Assembly: GCF_013127955.1 (NCBI RefSeq)
Contig: NZ_CP053435.1
Span: forward strand, 1,612,001 to 1,676,000
Reading direction: 5' to 3'
Source: Spirosoma taeanense
GTDB lineage: Bacteria; Bacteroidota; Bacteroidia; Cytophagales; Spirosomataceae
DNA length: 64,000 nt
Of this stretch, positions 1 through 9,282 are shown one piece after another; within the stretch, counting starts at the first letter, position 1, and each line of letters starts with the position of its first letter. The notes beneath the pieces are model-generated. The model was not told where the DNA came from. It did not search any database and was given only the letters and a program-made list of their open reading frames with translations. The position numbers and the translations under genes are program-made.

Positions 1-374
1 TGTTCATCAACGCAAATGCCATCAAGCCGGGCGGTGGGCCGTGGCAGGCTCCATCGGATGCCCGACTCAAAAAAGACATCCGCCCCTTTACGGATGGCCT
101 GGCTAAGGTACTTCAGATCAACCCCGTCAACTTCCGCTATAACGGTCTGGCGCAGACCCCTGACAATAGTGAACAGGTAGGGATTCTGGGGCAGGAAATG
201 GCCAGTATACTGCCCTATACGGTCTCGACGGCCAGGGCGCAGCTAAAACCCGAGGAGACGCCGACGGACATTCTGATTTTCGACCCCAATGCCCTCGTCT
301 ATGTGCTGATCAACGCGGTCAAGGAACTGGCGGGTAAAGTACAGTCGCTGGAGCAGCAACTGGCTGGTCAGTAG
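1..374 (+). CDS. Tail-fibre-type protein, C-terminal end, with Peptidase_S74 chaperone domain (partial)
   Basis: Only the last 124 codons are visible (frame starts at base 3, stop 372-374). The opening residues SDARLKKDI, followed by a hydrophobic NFRYNG strand and GILGQEMASILP, match the Peptidase_S74 intramolecular chaperone family. These domains fold phage fibres into trimers and then cut themselves off just before the Ser of the S-D-x-R-x-K motif, here encoded at 54-56. The end (AVKELAGKVQSLEQQLAGQ) is a short coiled coil, as usual after this domain. Because baseplate and tape-measure genes of a contractile injection system follow 70 bp downstream, I infer a host-recognition fibre (Afp13-like position). 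The receptor-binding part lies outside the window. Domain call is firm; the fibre role is inferred. Confidence 0.8.
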   Translation, partial: FINANAIKPGGGPWQAPSDARLKKDIRPFTDGLAKVLQINPVNFRYNGLAQTPDNSEQVGILGQEMASILPYTVSTARAQLKPEETPTDILIFDPNALVYVLINAVKELAGKVQSLEQQLAGQ

Positions 375-444
375 CCCGTTGCGGACTACCCGACTACGTA
401 CACCACCAACGGCTTTTGATCAACTGTCTCAGTAACCCCTTACC

Positions 445-3348
445 ATGCGCGACCCGGTCACTATATCGAAAGCGAAGCCCGCTGCCAAAAGTCAGGATTA
501 TGCCGGGCTGGTTGAAGAGGGCATAACCTGCATTCAGCAGTGGGCCAGCGATACCTGGACCGACCACAACGTCCATGACCCTGGCATTACGTTGCTGGAA
601 ACCCTGAGCTACGCGATTACGGATCTGGGGTTTCGGGGACAGCTCCCCATTAGCCAACTGCTGGGTAAACAGCTGCCTCCCGAAAAAATGTCCCTGTTTG
701 CGCCCGACCGGGCTCTGAGCGGCAATGCTATTACGGCCGAAGATTTTCAGAAACTGCTCATTTCGCTGCCAACGGTGAAATATGCCCGGCTGAAACCCGC
801 CGAAAACCGGGTGAAGGGCCTGTATAACGTTCTGGTGGAGTGGGAGGACGGTACGCTCAACGACAGTCTGGTGCTGGAAACCATAACCGCCAACGGCAAA
901 GCCTTTGCTGTGGAGTTCGCTTTTCCCTATTGGGACGAAGCGGTTGTATCGGTCTGGGGCGCGCCCGCTACGCTCAATCAGGTAACGGGTGCTGGAGGAG
1001 CCCCGCTCCAATTGATTCCGTTCACGGAAGACGAACTGAACGATTATTTTACCATCGTCGAGGTTCGCTACAACACCAGCCAGACGCTGCAACTGACCCT
1101 AGTGATCCGGCTGGGTTCCCAGCCCAGTCCCACCGACCGCCCGGCGCTGGAACAGGCCATTGTGAACCGGCTTACGCAGACGGGGCCCGGTTCGGCCATT
1201 GAAACGTTTCGGGCGCAGGTAGCGATGGTCTTTCAGCAGATGAACGACGTTCGGAACCTCTTACGTCAGAACCGGAATCTGGCCGAAGACTTCCTGCAGT
1301 TTCAGTCAGTGCGTATCCAGGAAATAGCGCTGCGGGCCACGGTCGAGCTGGCGGCTGATGCCGACGCCCGGCTGACGCTGACCAATATGCTCTCGGCCAT
1401 CGACCTGTTTATCGACCCGGTCGTTCGGTTTTCGTCGTTGGCTGCCTTACAGATGCAGGGTATGCCCATCGAGCAAATTTACGAGGGACCAATGCTATCC
1501 GCGGGCTTTCTGCCGAAGATAGACGAGCCTCAGCAGCATCAGCTTTATGCCTCGGATATTCTCCAGCAGATGCTGCAAACGCCCGAAGGTACGCGGAACA
1601 ACGCCGTCATTGCGGTCGAGAATTTTTCCATGAGCAGTTACGTCCGCAACCGGCTGACGACCGTGAACGCGCAAAACAGCCTGACGCTGCTGGCCGACGA
1701 GCAGTATCAGCCCCGACTCAGCGTAACCAAAACCGACATTACGTTTTTCCGGAATGGCGTGGAGGTCAAATACGATAAACAGCAGGTAATGCAGGGCGTA
1801 CTGGCGAAGCGGCAACAGGCGTTTGCGGCTTCTGTCGTACCGGCATCGCTGCCTGCACCCGCCCAAACAGTTGATACGCTCACCCAAGCCGACATTGCTC
1901 AGTATCAGTCGATTCAGTACGATCTGCCGCTGGTCTATGGCCTGAAAGCGGGTACGCCCGACAGTGCATCACCGCTCCGTAAAGCGCAGGAAAAGCAGCT
2001 AAGGGGCTATCTGCTGTTTTTTGAACAGATTCTGGCGAATCACCTGAGCCAGTTGGCCAATACGGCTACGTTTTTCAGCATCGACGCCGATAACCCGAAT
2101 ACCTACTTCTATCAGCCGCTCTATAATACCCCTCAGATTGACCAGTTGCTGCGGGCGTTTAATCCGGTAACGACCGACCCGCTGGCTGAGTGGGCGGCTT
2201 TTGTGCAGGACCCTACAAATGCCTATAGGCAGCGGCTGCAGGCTGGAGCCGAAACCGCAACTGACCGACTGCTCCGTAAAAACAAGGTGCTGGAACACCT
2301 GCTGGGGCGGTTTGGCGAGGAACTGTCGGAGCTGAGCCGGATTGAATACACGCTGAGTTTGCAGGAGGCTCAGTCGCTGGAAGCTATGGAGCGAATGCGG
2401 CTCAATACGGCCCGGCGACTGCTCCGCTATAAGGTGGCGTTCCTGAACGATGTAAACGCATCGGCAGCCGGGCGGGCGCTCGGTACGTCGGGCAGTGCCC
2501 TAACCGGACTGTCGGGGCTGGAACGACGCATTTTCCGCAAAACCGGCCTGATGCAGCAGCAACGCCGGAAAATTACCACGCCCCTGACCGATTTCTTCGA
2601 GGTGCAGAACGCGGGCGCAGGACTCCAAACGTTCCGGCTCAAAGATGCTGCCAGTACTGTGCTGCTCGTCAGTGCAGAGACCTTTGCGACGGCTCCCGAA
2701 CGGACAGTGTTCGACGGCATCCGGACAGTCATTCGCTTCGGCAGCGAGCCCGGTTATTATGTAATCGAGCAAACAGGAGCCGCCCAATGGCGGGTCGCTC
2801 TGACCAACGGCAACGGGGATGCCATCGCCCGCCGATCAACGCCGTTTGCCAGTCCGGCCGAGGCTAACGCCTTCATCAATTCAACCGCTACGTTCCTGTA
2901 CGACACCTACAGCACCGAAGGCTGCTACCTGATTGAGCACGTGCTGCTGCGCCCAACCCGCCCCGGCGACAACACGCTGAAAGGCCCCGACCCGTATTCG
3001 CACCAGTTAACCCTGGTGTTTCCGTCGGGTTTTGAGCGCGATTTTGCTAACCCGGCCGATTCGCCCAAGCCAAGTCTGCCTTACCGATACCAGGCCAAAG
3101 ATTTTCGGAACTATGTCGAAGCGGTTATCGAGCAGGAATGCCCCGCGCACCTGATTCCAACGGTTTTCTGGCTGGACCTGAACACCAATTCCGCGGCTGC
3201 CAACGCTGTGTCGTTCCAGGCCATTGAAGCGCAGTACCTGTCCTGGCTGGGCCATTTTACCGGCGGAACACTGGCTACTCAGCCCGGACGAAACGCCCGC
3301 GCCGGACTGATCGATCTGCTGAACACGCTACGCCAAACCCTCGCCTAA
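445..3348 (+). CDS. eCIS baseplate protein, Afp12/gpJ-like
   Basis: A 967-residue cytoplasmic protein with no signal peptide. The N-terminal segment around residues 20-65 contains WTDHNVHDPGITLLE followed by a helix ending in DLGFR. This is the hallmark of phage-tail baseplate assembly proteins of the gpJ/Afp12 type, which form the wedge linking baseplate hub and sheath. The rest is long and mainly mixed alpha/beta; the C-terminal part contains repeated LLRPTRPGD- and LTLVFPSGFERDF-like segments that I do not recognise. Length is close to that of Afp12-type proteins. The stop is followed after 3 bp by the tape-measure gene, implying translational coupling. The family call rests on the N-terminal motif and context; the exact Afp number is uncertain. 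Confidence 0.7.
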   Translation: MRDPVTISKAKPAAKSQDYAGLVEEGITCIQQWASDTWTDHNVHDPGITLLETLSYAITDLGFRGQLPISQLLGKQLPPEKMSLFAPDRALSGNAITAEDFQKLLISLPTVKYARLKPAENRVKGLYNVLVEWEDGTLNDSLVLETITANGKAFAVEFAFPYWDEAVVSVWGAPATLNQVTGAGGAPLQLIPFTEDELNDYFTIVEVRYNTSQTLQLTLVIRLGSQPSPTDRPALEQAIVNRLTQTGPGSAIETFRAQVAMVFQQMNDVRNLLRQNRNLAEDFLQFQSVRIQEIALRATVELAADADARLTLTNMLSAIDLFIDPVVRFSSLAALQMQGMPIEQIYEGPMLSAGFLPKIDEPQQHQLYASDILQQMLQTPEGTRNNAVIAVENFSMSSYVRNRLTTVNAQNSLTLLADEQYQPRLSVTKTDITFFRNGVEVKYDKQQVMQGVLAKRQQAFAASVVPASLPAPAQTVDTLTQADIAQYQSIQYDLPLVYGLKAGTPDSASPLRKAQEKQLRGYLLFFEQILANHLSQLANTATFFSIDADNPNTYFYQPLYNTPQIDQLLRAFNPVTTDPLAEWAAFVQDPTNAYRQRLQAGAETATDRLLRKNKVLEHLLGRFGEELSELSRIEYTLSLQEAQSLEAMERMRLNTARRLLRYKVAFLNDVNASAAGRALGTSGSALTGLSGLERRIFRKTGLMQQQRRKITTPLTDFFEVQNAGAGLQTFRLKDAASTVLLVSAETFATAPERTVFDGIRTVIRFGSEPGYYVIEQTGAAQWRVALTNGNGDAIARRSTPFASPAEANAFINSTATFLYDTYSTEGCYLIEHVLLRPTRPGDNTLKGPDPYSHQLTLVFPSGFERDFANPADSPKPSLPYRYQAKDFRNYVEAVIEQECPAHLIPTVFWLDLNTNSAAANAVSFQAIEAQYLSWLGHFTGGTLATQPGRNARAGLIDLLNTLRQTLA

Positions 3349-3351
3349 GCC

Positions 3352-4989
3352 ATGACTGCCCTGAACCGACATATTATTCAGCGCCAAACCGTCTGGCTCG
3401 ACACCCCTGGTCTGGAGCCTCCGTTCGCGTTGCAGGAGCGCGTTTCGGCCTATTGCCGACACCAGCTACCGGCCGTGCTGGAAACCCTGTTCGACCAACT
3501 GGCCGATGCCGACACGACTATCCGGCTGGACCAGCTGATCATTGATGCCGGACGATTGTCGGCCCAAAATCTGGAGGAAGAACTAACCCAACAGGTAATT
3601 CGGCAAATCGAAACGGCGTTTGGGCAGAATAGTGACTCGATGAATGGCTCGGCGGCAGGATTCTATCGCCTAAACCGGAACGAACAGATGGCGCAGCAGC
3701 TTCGGTATTTTCTGCAAAAAGGTCTTTTGTCGGCCTGGATGGATACCCGCGATTTTGCGCAGGTGGACGCATGGCTTAGAACACCCGCAGCCGTTCCGTT
3801 CAGAAGCGAACTAAGAAGCATGCTGTCTACAAATCCAGATCAGCTTCGGCGGTTCATGGGGCACAGCAGTAATGAAACCCTGGTGATGCTGGCGTTTTCG
3901 GAGGAAGAGAACGTATCCGACGAGACCATCCGGCAGTTACTGACAAGTACTCATTCGCTAACCCAACAACCCGTAACGGTCCTGCACGAACGCTACTGGG
4001 GCGCGGTTCTGACCGTAGCAGTAAGAAAGGGCACAATGACTTTTGCCGACAGTCTGCGAACGTTACAGCAGATAGCGGCACCCGCTGAATCAGCAAGAGC
4101 GTTCTTTGGTCAAATGCTGTCACTGTTGCCGCAACAACACATTTCACCTGGTTCGACAGTGAAGAATCAACTGGTGCAGACGCTGACGCAACTGCTTGCT
4201 GGTACGCCGTCGGCTGGTCGCTCCAGCATCGATCAACAAGGTCCCATAGACATACCCAGCCCGGTAGCTCCGAGTGATGGCGAGGATCAGACGCAGACTT
4301 ATCCTTATTCCGAAGAAGCGGAAGATCGCTTAGAGACCAGGCCAGCGCAGCCGGACCGCGAACCCACTACGTTCCTAACCGACGAATACGATACGGAGCA
4401 GGATGTCCTGCTAAGTCAACCGGCCTATCCTTCACCTGAGCAGCCACGGCCGGTGAAAAAAGCTAGCAGAGAGGTCGATGCTGAAGAAGGGTTATTCGTG
4501 CCGATGGCGGGCGTGGTTCTGCTGCACCCGTTTCTGGTTACGCTGTTTTCGGAGATGAGCCTGCTGACGACTAACCGGCAATGGGCCGACGAAGCCGCAG
4601 CCGCAAGAGCCGTGCAGAGGCTGGCCTTTCTGGCTACTGGTCAGGAATACTGCCCCGAATATGAAATGCCGCTGCTCAAGTTTCTCTGTGGGATACCGGT
4701 CGAAACGGTGGTTTCGCCCCAGCTATCGCTGACCGACACCGACCGGCAGCTAACCACCGAACTGCTCGAAGCCGTCATAAAGCATTGGAACGCCCTGGGT
4801 AACGTATCGCCCGATGGACTGCGTGAAGCCTTTCTGCAACGCGAGGGCAAGCTCGTTCAAACCGAAACCGGCTGGCGGCTAACCGTTGAACGGAAGACGC
4901 TCGATATCCTGCTGGGGCGGCTGCCGTGGGGGTTTTCGATGATAAAACTACCGTATATGCCCGACCTGCTCGTTGTTGACTGGAACTAA
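3352..4989 (+). CDS. Contractile injection system tape-measure protein (CIS_TMP family)
   Basis: A 545-residue protein starting MTALNRHIIQRQTVWLD, then a helical N-terminal third with strand pairs ending in IRLDQLIIDAGRL. Around residues 384-398 it carries AGVVLLHPFLVTLF, a segment typical of the CIS tape-measure family of Bacteroidota eCIS loci; near the C terminus is LGRLPWGFSMIKLPYMPDLLVVDW, also typical. Tape-measure proteins set tube length and sit inside the tube at the baseplate. The middle (about residues 295-375) is low-complexity, rich in Pro, Glu, Asp and Gln, probably disordered. The start is 3 bp after the baseplate gene, so the two are very likely co-translated. Function is assigned by family and context. 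Confidence 0.75.
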   Translation: MTALNRHIIQRQTVWLDTPGLEPPFALQERVSAYCRHQLPAVLETLFDQLADADTTIRLDQLIIDAGRLSAQNLEEELTQQVIRQIETAFGQNSDSMNGSAAGFYRLNRNEQMAQQLRYFLQKGLLSAWMDTRDFAQVDAWLRTPAAVPFRSELRSMLSTNPDQLRRFMGHSSNETLVMLAFSEEENVSDETIRQLLTSTHSLTQQPVTVLHERYWGAVLTVAVRKGTMTFADSLRTLQQIAAPAESARAFFGQMLSLLPQQHISPGSTVKNQLVQTLTQLLAGTPSAGRSSIDQQGPIDIPSPVAPSDGEDQTQTYPYSEEAEDRLETRPAQPDREPTTFLTDEYDTEQDVLLSQPAYPSPEQPRPVKKASREVDAEEGLFVPMAGVVLLHPFLVTLFSEMSLLTTNRQWADEAAAARAVQRLAFLATGQEYCPEYEMPLLKFLCGIPVETVVSPQLSLTDTDRQLTTELLEAVIKHWNALGNVSPDGLREAFLQREGKLVQTETGWRLTVERKTLDILLGRLPWGFSMIKLPYMPDLLVVDWN

Positions 4990-5016
4990 TCACTAACACT
5001 AAAATCGCCTAATTCC

Positions 5017-7296
5017 ATGACCCCGCATTTGCTTCAACGTATCCGTTTAGCCTGTCTGGCCCTGCTGTTCGCCACTATTGTCCGGGCGGCCGATCAGGAC
5101 ATCGATTTCAATCAGGATCTGCCAACGTTCAACATCACGCTGATTGTGGGTGCCCCCCAGGTGATCAACATTGGAGTGCTGGGGGCGCCGGGTAACGTTA
5201 CCTGGGATTACTTTCTGGCGCCAACGCCTATTGGTGTGCCGGGGTGTGCATCTTCACCGACCAATCCGTATATCTGTCAGGGCCTTACCATTACCCTGCC
5301 TACCGGCTCCGTGTCGAGCGCAGCAACCGCTACGGTTAACTGGAATGGGTCGGCACCGCCATCCGGGGCTCTTGATTTCAGCCTGATCGTTGATGGGCAT
5401 GCTCGTGGGTATCATATCGACTTCCGGCGACCGCTGGATATCACCTTTGTGCTCGATAAGTCGGGCAGCATGGGGCTGGCCTCCTCCGGGGGCGGTGGCG
5501 TCACCCGCTGGGATGCCCTGAAAACAGCGGTCAATAACTTTATGCTGAAACTCTCAAACCCGGCCTTTGCCCAGGCCGGCGACCGCGTTGGATTGACCTT
5601 TTTCGACAATGGCATTACGCCTTCTACCTTCGGTAACAGCCTGGTTCCGCTCGACCCCGGATCGGCTACGCTCGTGCAGACTGCCTTAAATGCGCTTGCG
5701 CCGGGCGGGGGTACGGCTATGGGTGCCGGTCTTAACGATGGCAAAGCCAAACTTGCCGACGCGGCCCGATCGAGGGATGTGCTGCTGTTTACGGATGGCG
5801 AGCAAAACGTAGCGCCCCTGGTGAACACCAATGGCTGCGACATCGGTGGTACGGCCATCAACGCCAACTGCCCGATTTTACCTGGCTCGTCGGGCAACCT
5901 CAAGATGTTTACCATCGGCATCGGCAATCCCAGCCCTACCTATCTGTCGACGCTTCAGAACCTGGCCACTAAAAACGGCGGCAACTGCCTCTTAACCTCA
6001 AACGGCAGCGCCTTTACCAACACCACCAGCATGGTTATTGGTGATATCAACGCGGTTTTCACCCAGGCGTTCATTGATTTGCTGCGAAACAACAGCCCAC
6101 AGCTGATCAGTACCCGCGTAGGCACTATTGGTAATGACGTTCAGAAACTTGTTGACTTTCCGCTCAATAAAAACGTCGATAAACTGCTCATCGAAGTTTC
6201 TCTGGGCAAGGGATTCGAGATTCCCCAGCTTGCCCGGGTGCTGAATGACATACGCGTGAGCCGAAACGGACAAACCGTGACCTCGGTAGCTGTGCCCCGC
6301 TGGGTAGGCAACGCACCGGATACTTATATACTGGTGTTTTCGTTCAATACGGCCCGGGCCATCACGGCCAAACTGCGCTCAGAAGGCCAGTGGGACGTAA
6401 CCGCTCAGCCCAATCCTCTGACGAACGGCCTGAACTACCGCATTACGGTTATTGCCGATGACCATTTGCTGGACTATAGCTGCAGGCAGCAGGTTGCCCA
6501 GCCCAGCGCGGGTAGCACCCAGCGGTTTGTGGTTGAGCTCAACGACCGAGGTAAACCCATTACGAATGCGACCGTTACGGCTACTGTTTATCAGCCCGGC
6601 GACGATGTGGGCGACCGATTGGCGCGTAATCCGCTGAAAGTGAGAGCCGATGCCCGCCAGCAGGACCGGACGGCCGTTGGAATTTTAAAATACAATACCC
6701 TGCTCGCGCGCGACCCCGACTTCGTGCGGGCGCTCCTGCCTAAAGAACAGGTCATTACGTTGACGTCCATGGGGAATGGCCGTTACGAAGGAAGCTATCC
6801 GGTTCCGAATATAGCCGGGATATACCAGATGGTGTATCGGCTGCAGGGCAACGACAGTCTGCATGGAGCCTACAGTCGCATCGAGATGCAGAGTATGTAT
6901 GTTCAACCGGGGCAAATTGATCCCGGCAAATCGCTGATCGATAAGGCCGTTGTCAATGGGCGATTGGTGGTAACCATGCGGCCGGTCACCACCTATGATC
7001 GGTTCCTGGGTCCGGCCGCAGCCGACGCCTTCGACGTGAACGCAGCGTCGGCTAAGCTCAACAACGTAGTCGATAACCAGGATGGGAGTTACACGCTCAC
7101 GTTTGCGGGCAATGCGAAGTCGAATGCTACGATTTCAATTCTGCAAAAACCCGTGTTTGCGGGGCGGCTGGACAGACTACAGGTGAGCGAAAGGATTCCG
7201 GATGTAGCCAGGCCGTTCCGACCGAACGCAACCAATGTCCTGATTCAAAATCCCAACCTCAACCGGATTAACCGCGTCAACCGTATACCGAGGTAA
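5017..7296 (+). CDS. Exported von Willebrand factor A domain protein in the eCIS operon
   Basis: A 759-residue protein with an N-terminal signal peptide (hydrophobic core LACLALLFATIV, likely cleavage after VRA near residue 24). The VWA domain begins near residue 140 and has a complete metal-ion-dependent adhesion site: D147-K-S149-G-S151, T233 in GGGTAMGAG, and D260 in FTDGE. A beta-rich region of about 350 residues follows, probably Ig-like folds, ending in an Asn/Arg-rich tail (NPNLNRINRVNR). No sortase, lipobox or type IX sorting domain is visible. It lies between the tape-measure gene (27 bp) and the first DUF4157 cargo gene (24 bp). Since eCIS particles assemble in the cytoplasm, an exported adhesin-like partner is unusual. 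Its role (cell-surface anchoring, adhesion or release) is unknown. Confidence 0.75.
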   Translation: MTPHLLQRIRLACLALLFATIVRAADQDIDFNQDLPTFNITLIVGAPQVINIGVLGAPGNVTWDYFLAPTPIGVPGCASSPTNPYICQGLTITLPTGSVSSAATATVNWNGSAPPSGALDFSLIVDGHARGYHIDFRRPLDITFVLDKSGSMGLASSGGGGVTRWDALKTAVNNFMLKLSNPAFAQAGDRVGLTFFDNGITPSTFGNSLVPLDPGSATLVQTALNALAPGGGTAMGAGLNDGKAKLADAARSRDVLLFTDGEQNVAPLVNTNGCDIGGTAINANCPILPGSSGNLKMFTIGIGNPSPTYLSTLQNLATKNGGNCLLTSNGSAFTNTTSMVIGDINAVFTQAFIDLLRNNSPQLISTRVGTIGNDVQKLVDFPLNKNVDKLLIEVSLGKGFEIPQLARVLNDIRVSRNGQTVTSVAVPRWVGNAPDTYILVFSFNTARAITAKLRSEGQWDVTAQPNPLTNGLNYRITVIADDHLLDYSCRQQVAQPSAGSTQRFVVELNDRGKPITNATVTATVYQPGDDVGDRLARNPLKVRADARQQDRTAVGILKYNTLLARDPDFVRALLPKEQVITLTSMGNGRYEGSYPVPNIAGIYQMVYRLQGNDSLHGAYSRIEMQSMYVQPGQIDPGKSLIDKAVVNGRLVVTMRPVTTYDRFLGPAAADAFDVNAASAKLNNVVDNQDGSYTLTFAGNAKSNATISILQKPVFAGRLDRLQVSERIPDVARPFRPNATNVLIQNPNLNRINRVNRIPR

Positions 7297-7320
7297 GGTT
7301 TGGGAGAAGCAAAAGAGCAA

Positions 7321-9270
7321 ATGGCCCGGCGAGTGAAGTTATATCGCAAAGAATCGCCTACCCTTTCGGCACAGGAGGGGCCAGCCTTTGTTGCGCCCCT
7401 GCTGAATCAGCCCGCTGAGTCATTCTTTGGCCCACTGGCTTCATCGCCATCACTGGAAATCAGCCAGCCCGGCGACGCTCACGAACGCGAAGCCGACGCC
7501 GTGGCTGAGCAGGTAAACGCATCGGGATATCAGTTACGGTCGGGCTTTGGGAGTAACCTGTCCGGCGTTCGGTTGCATACCGACCAGCGAGCCGCCGAAC
7601 TGAGCCAGGCGCTCAATGCCGATGCGTTTACGCTGGGTCGCGACATCTATTTTGCCGAGGGTAAATACGCTCCCCAGTCATCTGAAGGGCAGAAACTGCT
7701 GGCTCACGAGCTTACCCACGTAGCGCAGCAGCAACGTGGTTCGGCCCGGCTTGACCGGAAAGTTAGTGACGCCGACGTAGAGGCAGACTTTCAGGCGTGG
7801 GCGACGAAGGCGACCCGGAAGGTTAATAAAGGCGACCCGCAGGATCTCTGGGATTTTGTGTACAGTCTGATCTTCGATCCCACTACGTATCTGCCCCTTG
7901 CCAAACCAGCTAAAGCGGCCGCGGTGCCCGAGTGGCAGAAGAAGTTTGAGAAAGCGGAGGTCGTAGCGCGGTGGCTTTTTCAGATTAAAAGTACCAGCAA
8001 GTCAACCGATGTGCAGGGGCAGGCCGACAGCCGCGGATTTGGCGTTCTCGACGCGCTGGTTCAGGCCGGATTCGTGGGGCAGGCCATGGCGCAGTCGAGC
8101 GGGCTGAGCGATGAGAAAAAGAAGCTGCTCTTCGAAACGGTGCTGAAAACGCCATCGGCCGCGTCGGCCACCGACCTCGAAACCATCGTAACGGCCCAAT
8201 GTACGGGCGTAGCCGACCCTGCCAGCGTCCCGATTGTGCAGACTCTGACCGACGGTAACAAAAGCCCGCTCAAAAGCCTCGACGCTGCGCGTACGAAAGC
8301 CATCCTGAACGTATTGATTAAGCAGTACGGGTCTAAAGATAGTATCATCAAGGCGATTGCGCAGGTGCTGATGTTCAACCCGGCCATTCGGGTTGCAATC
8401 TCCGATGCCCTGATGGCGAGTCAGATCGGCTCGCCGGATCTGCTGTTCAAGGTACTGAAACAGCCTTATTTCGTTGAGCCGGGCTACGAAGGGGCGGAAC
8501 TGCTCCAGGCACTGCTCCCGAGTGGTAAATCAACTACTGATTACGATACCGAACGGATGAAGAACGACATGCCGTGGGTCTATACCTATAAGCAGAAGTA
8601 CTACGTCCAGTTCCTGATCGATCTGGCTAAAGGACAGAAGATTACAATTGCGCCCCCGGCCAAGTTTGACGCGCCCACCCTACGAAGCTGGCTGGAATCC
8701 AATAACGCAAACATTGCCGCAGCCGCGCAGGGAGCCTACGCCAGTAAGCCAGCGGATATGTTTGAGCTGTACCGGAACATATCCGATATTTTCTTCTACC
8801 ACATCCCCCACGACCGCAATGTAGACCCCGACCTGGAAGGTAAAATCAGCCATCTGGTGCCGGGAGAGCCATCGAAGCAGCGACTCGAAGCCGACTGCGA
8901 CGTATTCGCGACCTACGCCATGCGGTTGTTTACCAGTACGGGCTTTGAGCCAGTCGGCTACCTGGCCATTGTGCCCACCGGAGCCGACAAAGCGCGGGCG
9001 GCCCACGTGGCAGGCCTTGTTCGCAAAAGCAATCAATACTATATCATCAACAACAAGAACATCCTGAATCCGGGCCTGGCCGACACCAAGCCTAACGATA
9101 AGAAAGCCGACGCCATCAAAAAGCTGTATAGTATGGCCCTCGCCGATGCCTATGCGTCGCCTTACCCGACCAGCGTGGAAGTTTTCTACGAAGACGCCGG
9201 GGCAAAGGGCCAGATGTCGCCCGATTTCAAAAAGCAGGACCGTAAGCTCTTGCGAACGGATATACCGTAA
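7321..9270 (+). CDS. eCIS cargo/effector: DUF4157 domain plus transglutaminase-like cysteine peptidase domain
   Basis: A 649-residue protein. Residues 45-140 form a DUF4157 (eCIS core) domain: LEISQPGDAHEREADAVAE, then FGSNLSGVRLHTD, and the HELTH metalloprotease-like motif at 129-133. DUF4157 proteins are known as cargo of extracellular contractile injection systems. The middle (140-500) is helical and unrecognised. The C-terminal part has ADCDVFATYAMRLF with Cys526, an isolated His562 (AAHVAGLV) and Asn577/578 (YYIINN). The order and spacing fit the Cys-His-Asn/Asp core of transglutaminase-like or papain-like enzymes, comparable to the GDCDDFA motif of bacterial transglutaminase-like peptidases; catalysis is inferred. 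An in-frame TTG at 7300 could extend it by 7 residues, but the ATG at 7321 gives the usual basic start MARRVK. Confidence 0.75.
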   Translation: MARRVKLYRKESPTLSAQEGPAFVAPLLNQPAESFFGPLASSPSLEISQPGDAHEREADAVAEQVNASGYQLRSGFGSNLSGVRLHTDQRAAELSQALNADAFTLGRDIYFAEGKYAPQSSEGQKLLAHELTHVAQQQRGSARLDRKVSDADVEADFQAWATKATRKVNKGDPQDLWDFVYSLIFDPTTYLPLAKPAKAAAVPEWQKKFEKAEVVARWLFQIKSTSKSTDVQGQADSRGFGVLDALVQAGFVGQAMAQSSGLSDEKKKLLFETVLKTPSAASATDLETIVTAQCTGVADPASVPIVQTLTDGNKSPLKSLDAARTKAILNVLIKQYGSKDSIIKAIAQVLMFNPAIRVAISDALMASQIGSPDLLFKVLKQPYFVEPGYEGAELLQALLPSGKSTTDYDTERMKNDMPWVYTYKQKYYVQFLIDLAKGQKITIAPPAKFDAPTLRSWLESNNANIAAAAQGAYASKPADMFELYRNISDIFFYHIPHDRNVDPDLEGKISHLVPGEPSKQRLEADCDVFATYAMRLFTSTGFEPVGYLAIVPTGADKARAAHVAGLVRKSNQYYIINNKNILNPGLADTKPNDKKADAIKKLYSMALADAYASPYPTSVEVFYEDAGAKGQMSPDFKKQDRKLLRTDIP

Positions 9271-9282
9271 TCATTATCATTC

